Source of the DNA: JADJGC01 sp964617645
Lineage (GTDB): Bacteria > Zixibacteria > MSB-5A5 > CAIYYT01
Assembly: GCA_964617645.1 (NCBI GenBank)
Contig: CAZTYE010000001.1
Location: 460,072-524,071, forward strand
DNA: 64,000 nt
Direction of reading: 5' to 3'
The notes below the pieces were generated by a model that saw nothing but the letters and a program-made list of their open reading frames with translations, did not search any database and was not told the DNA's origin. The number at the start of each line of letters is the position of its first letter. The first letter of the stretch is position 1. This document shows, piece after piece, positions 14,677-26,451 of the stretch. Position numbers and translations under genes: made by a program.

Positions 14677-17600
14677 TTACTTCACCAGCAACATCTTCTT
14701 CGTCGCCGTGAAGTTATCCGCATCGAGGCGGTAGAAATACACTCCCGAAGATACATCGGCGCCGTTAAGCCCGGCCGCATTCCAACTCACCTGATGGCGA
14801 CCCGCCGGAAGCGCGCCGGAGAACACGGTAGCGACCCTCTGGCCGGCGACGTTGTAGATCGTCAGCGTGACTTCCGACGACTTCGGAAGCGCGAATTCGA
14901 TTAATGTCTCCGGATTGAACGGGTTCGGATAGTTCTGTCCGAGCGAATACTCGGTCGGCAGAACCACCTTGCCCACGTGCGCCGTCATCATGTTGCCATT
15001 GTAGTCGGAGACTTCCGCTCTGATCAACTTCGCGTCACCCGTTACGCGCACCAGGTCGTTCAGACCGGCCGCCAGCGACTTCGATGACAAATCGTAGATC
15101 AGAACCTTCAGTTCTCCATCAACCACACCTTGCACTGCGCTGAGATCAGTGAGATTTGCGACCTCGTACTGTTCGCCGACCGCGAATGTCAGCAGCACGC
15201 CGCCGATGCGTTCGTTCGATTCGGCCGCAATGACACCGTTCCCGGAGATCACTTCGACCGCTGACGCAAACGGCGAGAGTTTGGCTATCGGCAGGGCGTC
15301 GCCGACGATGATGCGAATCAGATAAACCAGATCCGCCACCGTCAACGGCTGCCCGTCGGCGTTCACGTCCGAGGCTGCGATTTGCGCTTCGCGCCGCTGC
15401 ACGACCGGATCAAGCGCCGCCTGACCGTAGATGAAGTAGTTGGTGTAGAGCACGGCGTCTGCGATTTCGTTGGCGATGCCGTTCAGGTTCATGTCGCCCC
15501 GCGCGTCGATCGAATCGGCGCAGACGACGTCAATGCCGCCCTCCCAGAATTCGATGCACCGGAATGGCTCGTACTTGTCGCCCAACATACAGTAGTCGGC
15601 GGCGCCGAAACCGAAGGGGCGGAGATAATCCGGATACAGCGCATCATTGAACTCGTCCCACAGCAAGTTGCCTTCGAACGAGTAAATGCGCTTGTCCAGA
15701 TACAACGAATCGCCGGTCACCGAGGAGATCGTGTTGTCACCGCAGTCAAACCAGAAGAATTTGATCGGCAGATACTGGCACTCGAAACGGCGGTCGTTCG
15801 ATACGAGGAACTTCAATTTGAAGATTTCCTGCGCCGACGGAATGGCCGGCCCGAAGCAGAGCGGATGATTCGCGCCGTTGTTCATATCCGCGATCGCCAC
15901 CACCCGCACCAAGCCCGACGGGCATGATCCGCTGCAATTCCCCTGGGCGCCGAACCGATAGGTGACATACTCCCAGCCGCAGGTCGTCAAGAGCAATCCC
16001 GGTGTCGCGTCGATAAACGACAGTCCGGTGGCATCATAGCTCAGCAACATATCGAATCCGCCGAACAATTGCCCGATGCCTTCGATTGTTACCGAAACGT
16101 ATTCGAAATGCCCTTGCAGCGTGTTGTGCGTCTTCTCTGTCTTCACGACAAAACAGGTCGCCGTGTCGCAGTCGATGAATCGCACCCAACGCTGGTGCGT
16201 CGCCGTGGCGGAGGCCTTCGAACCGCAGCTATCGTTGACGGTAATCGTAAATGAGAAGTAGCCGTCCACCAACCCCGGATTGAAGCAGAAAAGTCCCGCG
16301 CCGTTGGCGTAGGTTAAACTCGCCGGCATCGGCGTTACCGAAATATCCTTCACGTTGCCGTCGGCGTCGCCGTAGGTGAACGGCACACAGATATTCGGTG
16401 GTGTCGTGTCGAGACAGAAGATCGTCGTGTCAGTCGGATCGACCGTGACTGTTGGCGGTACGTTGACGCGCACGGTTACAACGGCCGTGTCGTAGTCCGT
16501 CGCGCCGCAGGCATCAGTCGCCTTGAGGACGAAGGAGTAACTTCCTGAAGTCGTCGGCGCGAAACAGATCTGCGAGCCGTTGTAGCTGCCCACCGGCGAT
16601 ACCAGTTGACACGTGCTCAAATTCGCGTTCGGATCGAAACAGCTTGCCGTCCAGCAAATCTGACCGCCCGGAGTATGGCACGTGATGTTCTGATCGGCGC
16701 CGGCATCAGCCACCGGCGGACCGTTGAGCACGACGTTGACCGTCGTTTCGCAGGTATCGGCCTTGCCGCAGGCGTCGGTCACGATGAACCGTATGACGTT
16801 TGGCCCCGCGACCGGAGTAAAGCACACCTGACTTCCGGTCAGCGTGCCAACGCTCACGGTTCGTGTTGTGATATTGTTGTCAACGTCTGTCGCGGTAAAT
16901 CCATTGATGCAAACCTGGGCCAGATTACACGCAAAGAACGTGGTGTCGCCGTGGCAGGTCGCAACCGGAGCGGAATTGATGATCACAGTGACCACCGAAG
17001 TATCATAGTCCGTCGCGCCGCAGGCATCCGTGGCTCTGACGACAAACGTGTAGGTCCCGCCGCCCGCTGGCGTAAAGCAGATTCCGCCGCCGTTCAGAGT
17101 TCCGGGCCCGCTAACCAACTGACAGGTGCTCAGATTGTTGTCCGGGTCGCTGCAACCGGCCGCAATACAAATCTGCGCCGGAGCGCATTGGAAGACCGTT
17201 GAATCCCGACCGGCATTGGCTACCGGCGGCTGATTCATGGTCACCGTCACCACCGCCGTGTCGTAGTCGGTTGCCCCGCACGCATCAGTTGCCTTGAGCA
17301 CGAGCGTGTACACCCCGCTCGTTGGCGGCGTGAAGCAGATCGAATTGCCGCTGAACGTTCCCGCGCCGCTCACCAATTGGCACTGGCTCAGGTTGTTGTC
17401 GATATCGCTGCAGACGGCCGAGATGCAAATCTGCGTCGGCGCACACAGGAACAACGTCGAATCGTTGCCAAGCGTCGCGACCGGCGGCTGATTCATCGTA
17501 ACCGTCACCACCGAAGTATCAAAATCGGTCAGGCCGCAGGCGTCTGTAGCCTGCACAACGAACGTGTACACTCCGGCGGCTGCCGGCGTGAAGCAAATCC

Positions 17601-20600
17601 CGCCGCCATTGAGCGTGCCCGGCCCGCTCACCAATTGGCAAGTGCTCAGATTATTGTTCGGATCGCTGCAAGCCGCCGCGATACAAATCTGCGCCGGTGC
17701 GCACTGGAACAGCGTCGAATCGCGTCCCGCATCGGCCACCGGCGGCTGGTTGATGACCACCGTCACCACCGCCGTGTCGTAATCGGTCGCGCCGCAGGCA
17801 TCGGTTGCTTTCAGCACCAACGTGTAGCTGCCGGCGCCGGCCGGAGTAAAGCACACCTGCGAACCATTGTAACTGCCCGGACCACTCACCAATTGACAGG
17901 TCGACAAGTTACCGTTGGGGTCGCTGCAGGCGGCCGCGATACAGATGGGCGCCGGCGAACACTGGAACACCGTCGAGTCGTTGCCGAGTGTCGCTACCGG
18001 CGGCTGATTGCCGGAGACAATGACTACCGAAGTATCGTAATCCGTCAAGCCGCAGGCATCCGTCGCCTTCAGCACGAATGTAAACGTGCCCGCGCCGGCC
18101 GGCGTAAAGCAGATCGTCGAACCGTTGAAGGTCCCCGGACCGCTGACAAGCTGGCACGTGCTCAGATTATTGTCGGGATCGCTACAACCGGCAGTGATAC
18201 AAATCTGCGCTGGTGCGCACTGGAAGAGCGTCGAATCGCGTCCGGCATCGGCAACCGGAGCCTGATTCAGACTGACAGTCACGACCGATGTGTCGTAATC
18301 CGTCGCGCCACAGGCATCCGTCGCCAGAACCACGAAGGTGTAAGTTCCGGCGCTGGCCGGTGTAAAGCAGATACCGCCGCCATTCAGCGTTCCCGGCCCG
18401 GCAACCAACTGGCAACTCGAAAGATTGTTGTCGGGGTCGCTGCAACCGGCGGCGATACAAATCTGCGCCGGCGTACACTGGAACAACGTCGAATCGCGAC
18501 CGGCATTCGCTACCGGCGGGTTATTCAATGTGACTGTAACTACCGACGTATCGAAGTCGGTTAGTCCACAAGCATCCGTAGCCTGAAGCACGAACGTGTA
18601 CGTGCCGGTCGTCATCGGCGTGAAGCAGATCGAGCTGCCGTTGAACGTCCCCGGTCCGCTGACCAGCGAACATGTCAACAGATTTCCATTTGGATCCGAG
18701 CAACCGGCCGGAATACAAATCTGAGTCGGGGTGCACTGGCCAAGCGTCGAATCCGGACCGGCGTTAGCCACCGGCGGGAGATTGAGGGTCACGGTCACTA
18801 CCGAAGTATCGTAATCCGTCGCGCCGCAGGCGTCCGTTGCTTGAAGCACAAAGGTGTAGCTGCCCGAACTGGCCGGAGTGAAGCAGATATTCGAACCGTT
18901 GTATGTCCCCGGACCGCTTACCAACAGGCAAGTACTCAGGTTTGCGTTCGGGTCGCTGCACGATGCCGGAATACAGATCGGCGCCGGAGTACACTGGAAC
19001 AGCGTCGAATCGCGACCGGCATCCGCAACCGGCGGCAGATTTAGTGTGACATTGACGACCGATGTGTCGTAATCAGTCAAGCCGCAGGCATCCGTCGCCT
19101 TGAGCACAAACGTATAAGTTCCCGAGCTGGCCGGAGTGAAGCAGATGCTTGATCCGTTGTAGGTCCCGGGTCCACTCACCAGTTGGCACGTGCTCAAGTT
19201 CGCATTCGGATCACTGCACGATGCCGCAATGCAAATCGGCGCCGGCGTACACTGGAAGAGCGTCGAATCCCGTCCAGCGTCCGCTACCGGCGGCAAGTTC
19301 AAGGTGACGGTCACTACCGATGTATCAAGATCGGTCGCGCCGCAAGCATCGGTTGCTTGCACTATAAATGTATAGGTGCCCGAAGCCGCCGGAGTGAAGC
19401 ATATTCCCCCACCGTTCAAAGTTCCGGGACCGCTCAGCAACTGGCACGAAGACAAGTTGTTGTCGGGATCCGTGCATCCGGCAGTAATACAAATCTGTGC
19501 CGGTGTGCACTGGAACAGCGTCGAATCGCGGCCGGCATTGGCCACCGGCGGCTGATTCAAAGTAACGTTGACAACGGAAGTATCATAATCGGTCAGCCCG
19601 CAAGCATCCGTGGCTTTGAGCACGAAAGTATACGTTCCGGAGCTTGCTGGAGTGAAGCAGATGTTACTGCCATTGTAGCTGCCCGGACCGCTGACGAGCT
19701 GGCAGGTGCTCAAGTTGCCGTTGGGATCGGTACAGCCCGCCGGAATGCATATCGGAGCGGCTGCACACTGGAACAGCGTCGAATCGCGCCCCGCATCAGC
19801 AACCGGCGCCTGATTAATCGTGACATTTACAACGGCCGTATCGTAATCCGTCGCGCCGCAGGCGTCGGTAGCCTTGAGAACAAACGTATACGAGCCGGAT
19901 GCCGCCGGTGTGAAACAAACGGTTGATCCGCCGTAGCTTCCGGTACCGCTCACCAATTGGCAGGAGGAAAGGTTGCCGTTAGGATCGCTACATGAAGCAG
20001 CAATGCATATCGGCGCCGGGGTGCACTGGAACACCGTACTGTCATTCCCCAAGGTCGCCACCGGCGGTTGATTTGTCGTAACCGTCACTACCGAAGTGTC
20101 GTAGTCCGTCGCGCCGCAGGCATCTGTAGCCTTGAGCACGAAGGTATACACACCGGAGCCGGCAGGCGTAAAGCAGATGTTGCTGCCATTGTAGGTGCCA
20201 GGCCCGCTCACCAACTGACAGGTGCTAAGATTGCCGTTGGGGTCGGTACACGCCGCCGCTATGCAAATCGCTGCTGGGGCGCACTGGTACAGCGTCGAAT
20301 CGCGACCCGCGTCGGCGACCGGCGCCTGATTCAATGTCACGTTGACTACCGACGTATCGTAATCAATCAATCCGCAGGCATCGGTAGCTTTCAGAATGAA
20401 TGTGTAGCTGCCGCTCGCGGCGGGAGTGAAGCAGATGCTCGTTCCGTTGTAGGTGCCCGGGCCGGAAGTGAGCACACACGACGAAAGGTTGGAATTCGGG
20501 TCGGTGCAGGAAGCCGGGATACAAATCTGTGCCGGAGCGCACTGGAACACAGTCGAATCGCGACCCGCATCCGCTACCGGAGCCTGATTGATCGCCACCG

Positions 20601-22296
20601 TGACCACGGCAGTATCATAGTCGGTCAGGCCGCAGGCGTCGGTCGCTTTGAGCACAAACGTATATGACCCCGCGCCGGCCGGGGTGAAGCAGATATTGGT
20701 GCCATTGTACGTTCCCGGACCACTCAGCAATTCACAAGTAATCAAGTTGTTATTGGAGTCGGAACACGACGCCGCCCAGCAGATCGGAGCCGGCGAGCAT
20801 TGCGTCAACGTGCTATCGCGTCCGGCGTTGGCGATCGGCGGCAGGTTCGGGCAAATCTGAACAACATAAGGGTTTGTCTGCGGATTTGTCGGCGGATCGG
20901 ACACCGTTGTTTGGCCATCGGATGCCGTAATGTAGTACGATACGGATGTCTTACACGCCAGCAGCGCCGAACTCAAAGTGGCACAGAAGAGCGTGTCCCC
21001 GGGCTGCAGGGTCATGGCGATGCTCGTATAGGAAGGATCCCCGTTGAGCTTGTAGAAGAGAGTTACTGTCAGTCCGGCAGGCGGCGTATCGCCGTCTGTT
21101 ACCTTGGCGCAGAAAGTCATGTTGTTTGTCGCACTCTGACAGCTGGCGCTCAAGTTGATTGTGCTGAAACTACGCACCGGGTTCGGCGGATAGGTCTCTT
21201 GACAGTAAGCCGTGTCGCAGGGCGTGCAATTCGCGCCGGACCTCCGGCAAATGACTACCGGATGAATCTGACCATTCTGAATCGTATCCGGGTTGTTGTA
21301 ACAGATGTAGTAGCGATTGCAAAGGCGCTGCTTGATGAGCGTGTACACCGAATCGACGTTGGCGCTGGTGATCGCATGGCTCCAAAATCCTCCCGTCGCC
21401 GCGGCGAATTTCTGCAACGCGATCGGATTGTACCACGTGTTGTCAATCGGGCCGAGATTGAACGTGTAGATCGGTACGCCGCCCGTATTCGCCAGGTTGC
21501 AGATCAACACCGAGTCGTCCGCATAGCTGTTGTCTGAAACGCCGTCCGGCGGTTGGCTGCAGAACTGGCTGCGATTCTCGAGACCATCGGTGAAGGCGAT
21601 GACGGCCTTCGCACCCAACTCAAATCGGGTCAAGTCAACACCTTTGTAGATTCCGTCATAACAGGCCGTGAAACCGCTCGCAGTCAGCGCATTGATGGCA
21701 TTGTGCAAGGTTGTCTTGTTGCTCGTGAAATTCGTTACCGTTCCGATGCAGTTCGAGTAGGGAACGATGGCAACGCGATCGAATGTATCCATGTTATTGA
21801 CATAGCGGTGCATGGCGGCTTTGGCGGAATCCAGCCGATTATCCGTAGACATACTACCGCTGACATCAACAACGAAGCAGACTGATGTGATACAGGAATC
21901 GGCTTCGAGTTGCTGGACGGTAAAAGACGGAATCGTAACGCCATCCTGCTTGACGCAGAAACTGTCGGCATTCAGCCCCGGGATAGTAAAGCCGTTTGAA
22001 CCAATAACATCAACGTAAGCGCAGACGACCGGCCCGCAAATAAGCTGGGAAATCGTCAACGACGGTTGTGTTGTCGACGCGCTGACAAAGAGCGACGGCA
22101 CATCGAGATTCCCCTGACCCCGATTAGCCTGCTGCGCGGGAACTCCGAACGGCTGCGGATTAGCCATCGAGGTGTCCGGCCAGATGAATGTAGTGTCATC
22201 GGGCGCGTCGATCACGATCTGCGCGTTTAGAGACGCGGGCGCCAGCGCACAGAATAGCATTAGCGCAGCGAGAAACCTTGCTAACAATCTGCTCAT
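14677..22296 (-). CDS. Giant secreted VWA / cysteine-rich Ig-like repeat protein with dockerin-like region and type IX-like sorting domain
   Basis: A protein of 2,539 residues of unknown specific role, probably surface-anchored or released. The start is the ATG at 22296, preceded by AGGAAG at five bases. The upstream in-frame GTG would leave no ribosome-site spacing. Residues 1-25 form a signal peptide ending near SLNAQ. A von Willebrand A domain begins near residue 140 with the MIDAS motif DVSGSMS at about 144. Around 18 tandem repeats of about 86 residues fill roughly 485-2030. About 15 are near-identical, each with six Cys, starting ADAGRDSTLFQC and ending around TDACGLTDYDTSVV. A cohesin-like beta region (about 2040-2230), a dockerin-like pair of DxNxDG-type segments (about 2270-2335) and a C-terminal domain with YSLGQNYPNPFNPETL follow. 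Parts of the array may be collapsed or expanded by assembly. Adhesion is inferred, not shown. Confidence 0.9.
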   Translation of the reverse strand: MSRLLARFLAALMLFCALAPASLNAQIVIDAPDDTTFIWPDTSMANPQPFGVPAQQANRGQGNLDVPSLFVSASTTQPSLTISQLICGPVVCAYVDVIGSNGFTIPGLNADSFCVKQDGVTIPSFTVQQLEADSCITSVCFVVDVSGSMSTDNRLDSAKAAMHRYVNNMDTFDRVAIVPYSNCIGTVTNFTSNKTTLHNAINALTASGFTACYDGIYKGVDLTRFELGAKAVIAFTDGLENRSQFCSQPPDGVSDNSYADDSVLICNLANTGGVPIYTFNLGPIDNTWYNPIALQKFAAATGGFWSHAITSANVDSVYTLIKQRLCNRYYICYNNPDTIQNGQIHPVVICRRSGANCTPCDTAYCQETYPPNPVRSFSTINLSASCQSATNNMTFCAKVTDGDTPPAGLTVTLFYKLNGDPSYTSIAMTLQPGDTLFCATLSSALLACKTSVSYYITASDGQTTVSDPPTNPQTNPYVVQICPNLPPIANAGRDSTLTQCSPAPICWAASCSDSNNNLITCELLSGPGTYNGTNICFTPAGAGSYTFVLKATDACGLTDYDTAVVTVAINQAPVADAGRDSTVFQCAPAQICIPASCTDPNSNLSSCVLTSGPGTYNGTSICFTPAASGSYTFILKATDACGLIDYDTSVVNVTLNQAPVADAGRDSTLYQCAPAAICIAAACTDPNGNLSTCQLVSGPGTYNGSNICFTPAGSGVYTFVLKATDACGATDYDTSVVTVTTNQPPVATLGNDSTVFQCTPAPICIAASCSDPNGNLSSCQLVSGTGSYGGSTVCFTPAASGSYTFVLKATDACGATDYDTAVVNVTINQAPVADAGRDSTLFQCAAAPICIPAGCTDPNGNLSTCQLVSGPGSYNGSNICFTPASSGTYTFVLKATDACGLTDYDTSVVNVTLNQPPVANAGRDSTLFQCTPAQICITAGCTDPDNNLSSCQLLSGPGTLNGGGICFTPAASGTYTFIVQATDACGATDLDTSVVTVTLNLPPVADAGRDSTLFQCTPAPICIAASCSDPNANLSTCQLVSGPGTYNGSSICFTPASSGTYTFVLKATDACGLTDYDTSVVNVTLNLPPVADAGRDSTLFQCTPAPICIPASCSDPNANLSTCLLVSGPGTYNGSNICFTPASSGSYTFVLQATDACGATDYDTSVVTVTLNLPPVANAGPDSTLGQCTPTQICIPAGCSDPNGNLLTCSLVSGPGTFNGSSICFTPMTTGTYTFVLQATDACGLTDFDTSVVTVTLNNPPVANAGRDSTLFQCTPAQICIAAGCSDPDNNLSSCQLVAGPGTLNGGGICFTPASAGTYTFVVLATDACGATDYDTSVVTVSLNQAPVADAGRDSTLFQCAPAQICITAGCSDPDNNLSTCQLVSGPGTFNGSTICFTPAGAGTFTFVLKATDACGLTDYDTSVVIVSGNQPPVATLGNDSTVFQCSPAPICIAAACSDPNGNLSTCQLVSGPGSYNGSQVCFTPAGAGSYTLVLKATDACGATDYDTAVVTVVINQPPVADAGRDSTLFQCAPAQICIAAACSDPNNNLSTCQLVSGPGTLNGGGICFTPAAAGVYTFVVQATDACGLTDFDTSVVTVTMNQPPVATLGNDSTLFLCAPTQICISAVCSDIDNNLSQCQLVSGAGTFSGNSICFTPPTSGVYTLVLKATDACGATDYDTAVVTVTMNQPPVANAGRDSTVFQCAPAQICIAAGCSDPDNNLSTCQLVSGPGTLNGGGICFTPAGGGTYTFVVRATDACGATDYDTSVVTVIINSAPVATCHGDTTFFACNLAQVCINGFTATDVDNNITTRTVSVGTLTGSQVCFTPVAGPNVIRFIVTDACGKADTCETTVNVVLNGPPVADAGADQNITCHTPGGQICWTASCFDPNANLSTCQLVSPVGSYNGSQICFAPTTSGSYSFVLKATDACGATDYDTAVVTVRVNVPPTVTVDPTDTTIFCLDTTPPNICVPFTYGDADGNVKDISVTPMPASLTYANGAGLFCFNPGLVDGYFSFTITVNDSCGSKASATATHQRWVRFIDCDTATCFVVKTEKTHNTLQGHFEYVSVTIEGIGQLFGGFDMLLSYDATGLSFIDATPGLLLTTCGWEYVTYRFGAQGNCSGSCPSGLVRVVAIADMNNGANHPLCFGPAIPSAQEIFKLKFLVSNDRRFECQYLPIKFFWFDCGDNTISSVTGDSLYLDKRIYSFEGNLLWDEFNDALYPDYLRPFGFGAADYCMLGDKYEPFRCIEFWEGGIDVVCADSIDARGDMNLNGIANEIADAVLYTNYFIYGQAALDPVVQRREAQIAASDVNADGQPLTVADLVYLIRIIVGDALPIAKLSPFASAVEVISGNGVIAAESNERIGGVLLTFAVGEQYEVANLTDLSAVQGVVDGELKVLIYDLSSKSLAAGLNDLVRVTGDAKLIRAEVSDYNGNMMTAHVGKVVLPTEYSLGQNYPNPFNPETLIEFALPKSSEVTLTIYNVAGQRVATVFSGALPAGRHQVSWNAAGLNGADVSSGVYFYRLDADNFTATKKMLLVK
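16200..20850 (-). repeat. Tandem array of about 18 coding repeats with a 258-base period
   Basis: The DNA encoding the Ig-like repeats repeats every 258 bases. Two unit subtypes alternate: units opening ADAGRDST or ANAGRDST, and three units opening ATLGNDST. Four units share a GTLNGGG variant at mid-unit (the sixth, tenth, thirteenth and fifteenth). The last three units at the C-terminal side are more divergent. This fits duplication of blocks, or gene conversion, and makes the region prone to length change and misassembly. Confidence 0.9.
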
Positions 22297-23066
22297 AACC
22301 ACTTCCTGCCAAGTTCAAAGGTTCTAACGAGGCATATCATGAATTTCATATTACTTAATTACCGGCGCGCCGGCACGATGACTCGCCATCACGCCCATGC
22401 GCGAAAATTCGCTCGAGAGTTTAGGGATGCCCATGGAACTTCTTCGGGAAGGAAAACGTGCTATAGTTGGGAGAGTTGAACGATTGCGTATCGACCTACA
22501 ACGCGTTACCTTTGTGTCCCGATTCGTCCTCCTAACAAAATGTAACTCAACGATCGAGGTTGTGCCGCGATGATGCACACAATCCAAACGTTGCTTTCTT
22601 CAGCTTCGGTGTCCTGCCTACTGTTTTCACTCAGCACCAAGCTCAATTAACGCTGTCAGTCTCGTAGTTGTACTTTGTGAAGTACTTGCTTCTCTATGCC
22701 GCAAAGAACACAATTGTCAATTATATGTCAAGGCATTTTTGGGTTGAGAGGAAGTTTTTCTTCACTGTAATCGACTACCAATCAATTGATTAGGCTGCTT
22801 CGATATTGGCCCTTGACAGCCTGCGGGCATTGTCTACAGCACGAGTCATGTTTGACATACGCCCACGTCCATCTGGATTCTGCAAGACGTTGTGAAATCA
22901 TCTGTTACGTGGCTCCAGTCTGTTCGGTCGAGTCAGCGGATAGCCGCAATCCGGGTAGCGCCACTCGCTGAAGCGTTTTTCTTGACATGATCTCGTGGTA
23001 ATCGGCTATTTTCGACAAATCGGTCTGACCGATCCAAGGCGCCCGCAACTACGGAGACAAAACTGC
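22297..23066. other. Long AT-richer intergenic region between divergent genes
   Basis: About 770 bases with no supported gene. It separates the giant minus-strand gene from the + strand Rieske gene and is visibly richer in A and T than its surroundings. It has a 12-base palindrome CCGGCGCGCCGG at 22362-22373 and another, AATCAATTGATT, at 22780-22791. Three TTGACA hexamers occur on the + strand (near 22813, 22855 and 22982). On the minus strand, TTGACATATAATTGACA sits around 22714-22730. Only the promoter at 22982 has a reasonably placed downstream gene. A 78-codon minus frame here looks random. Confidence 0.6.
22982..23012 (+). promoter_or_regulatory. Candidate sigma-70-type promoter of the Rieske gene
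   Basis: A perfect TTGACA at 22982-22987 is followed by GCTATTTT about 17-19 bases later as a weak -10. Transcription would begin near 23018. This lies downstream of an in-frame GTG at 22995, which argues against that codon being the translation start. Confidence 0.45.
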
Positions 23067-23366
23067 TTGCGACTCAAAATTTGCCGCGAAGACGAACTAT
23101 CTGACGGCGGTGTCAAGACGCTGCGCGTAATGGCTCGGACTGTCGCCGTTTTCCGAATCTCCGGAAACCTCTATGGCCTCGAAGCCGACTGCAAGCATAT
23201 GCGAGCCTCGATTGCGAGCGGTTCGATCTCGGGAACGACGATTACATGTCCGGCTCACGGATGGAAGTATAACATCGTCACCGGCGATTGCCTTAACGAA
23301 CCCTGGGCGAAACTGAAAACCTACCCGGTCGAAGTTCAAGACGGCTGGATTTGGGCGGAGATCTGA
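23067..23366 (+). CDS. Rieske [2Fe-2S] ferredoxin-like protein
   Basis: A small soluble electron carrier or dioxygenase-type ferredoxin of about 100 residues. The cluster ligands are Cys-Lys-His in EADCKHMRASIASG and Cys-Pro-Ala-His in ITCPAHGWKYNIVTG, the standard two Cys and two His. The C-terminal AKLKTYPVEVQDGWIWAE is the usual ending. There is no ATG. I chose TTG at 23067, which has a GGAG ten bases upstream and gives the normal family length. The GTG at 22995 would place the start inside the proposed promoter. No oxygenase or reductase gene is adjacent, so the partner is unknown. Confidence 0.8.
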   Translation: MRLKICREDELSDGGVKTLRVMARTVAVFRISGNLYGLEADCKHMRASIASGSISGTTITCPAHGWKYNIVTGDCLNEPWAKLKTYPVEVQDGWIWAEI

Positions 23367-23500
23367 AATCCGTCTCGCCGTACTGCTGACGATGGGCTGT
23401 GGGCGCGAATTTACATAGTCCCGCGTGTCAGCGGGATTCGCGCAATGTGCCGTCGGCGCATTCCTCGGAAGCGAAATCGCGGCTGAAGCCGCTCCTGCAG

Positions 23501-23533
23501 AAAAAAGCTTGGCGGGAATCTGTGACTCCCGCC
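23501..23533 (-). terminator. Rho-independent terminator of valS
   Basis: GGCGGGA (23511-23517) pairs with TCCCGCC (23527-23533). On the minus strand this stem is followed by AAGCTTTTTT, giving a seven-base-pair stem with a T-run, 26 bases beyond the valS stop. Two further small hairpins at 23419-23436 and 23479-23492 (GCGGC-TGAA-GCCGC) lack T-runs. Confidence 0.75.
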
Positions 23534-23558
23534 TGTTCGACTCATCTGATCGCGGCGC

Positions 23559-26237
<2,679 letters not shown>

Positions 26238-26262
26238 CCGTTCCTGCAAAAAGCAAACATCG

Positions 26263-26290
26263 AGTATAGATTACGCGCCCGCCAAGTCAA
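26263..26290 (-). promoter_or_regulatory. valS: Promoter of valS
   Basis: Read on the minus strand, TTGACT (26285-26290) and TATACT (26263-26268) are separated by 16 bases. The predicted transcript start near 26256 leaves a leader of about 20 bases, too short for a T-box riboswitch. Confidence 0.7.
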
Positions 26291-26451
26291 GGCGATATTA
26301 AAGCGCTTGGGCGCAATCCGCGTTCGTCTTATCTTCATTCGACGGTGCGCTGACTGCGAGACGCGGGATTGACTCGCCAGTCTTGCGAGAGCCGGACTCC
26401 AGCGCGCCCGTAATGACCTTTTACTTTTCGACCGTTTAAGCGGAGACAAAA

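Noticed and set aside
17377..18564. A 395-codon + strand frame inside the giant repeat gene
   Set aside because: It repeats with the same 258-base period as the minus-strand repeats and is rich in Arg and His. It is antisense to well-supported repeats and has no start signal.
22351..22587. A 78-codon minus frame upstream of the giant gene
   Set aside because: No ribosome site, no recognisable domain, and amino-acid composition typical of non-coding DNA.
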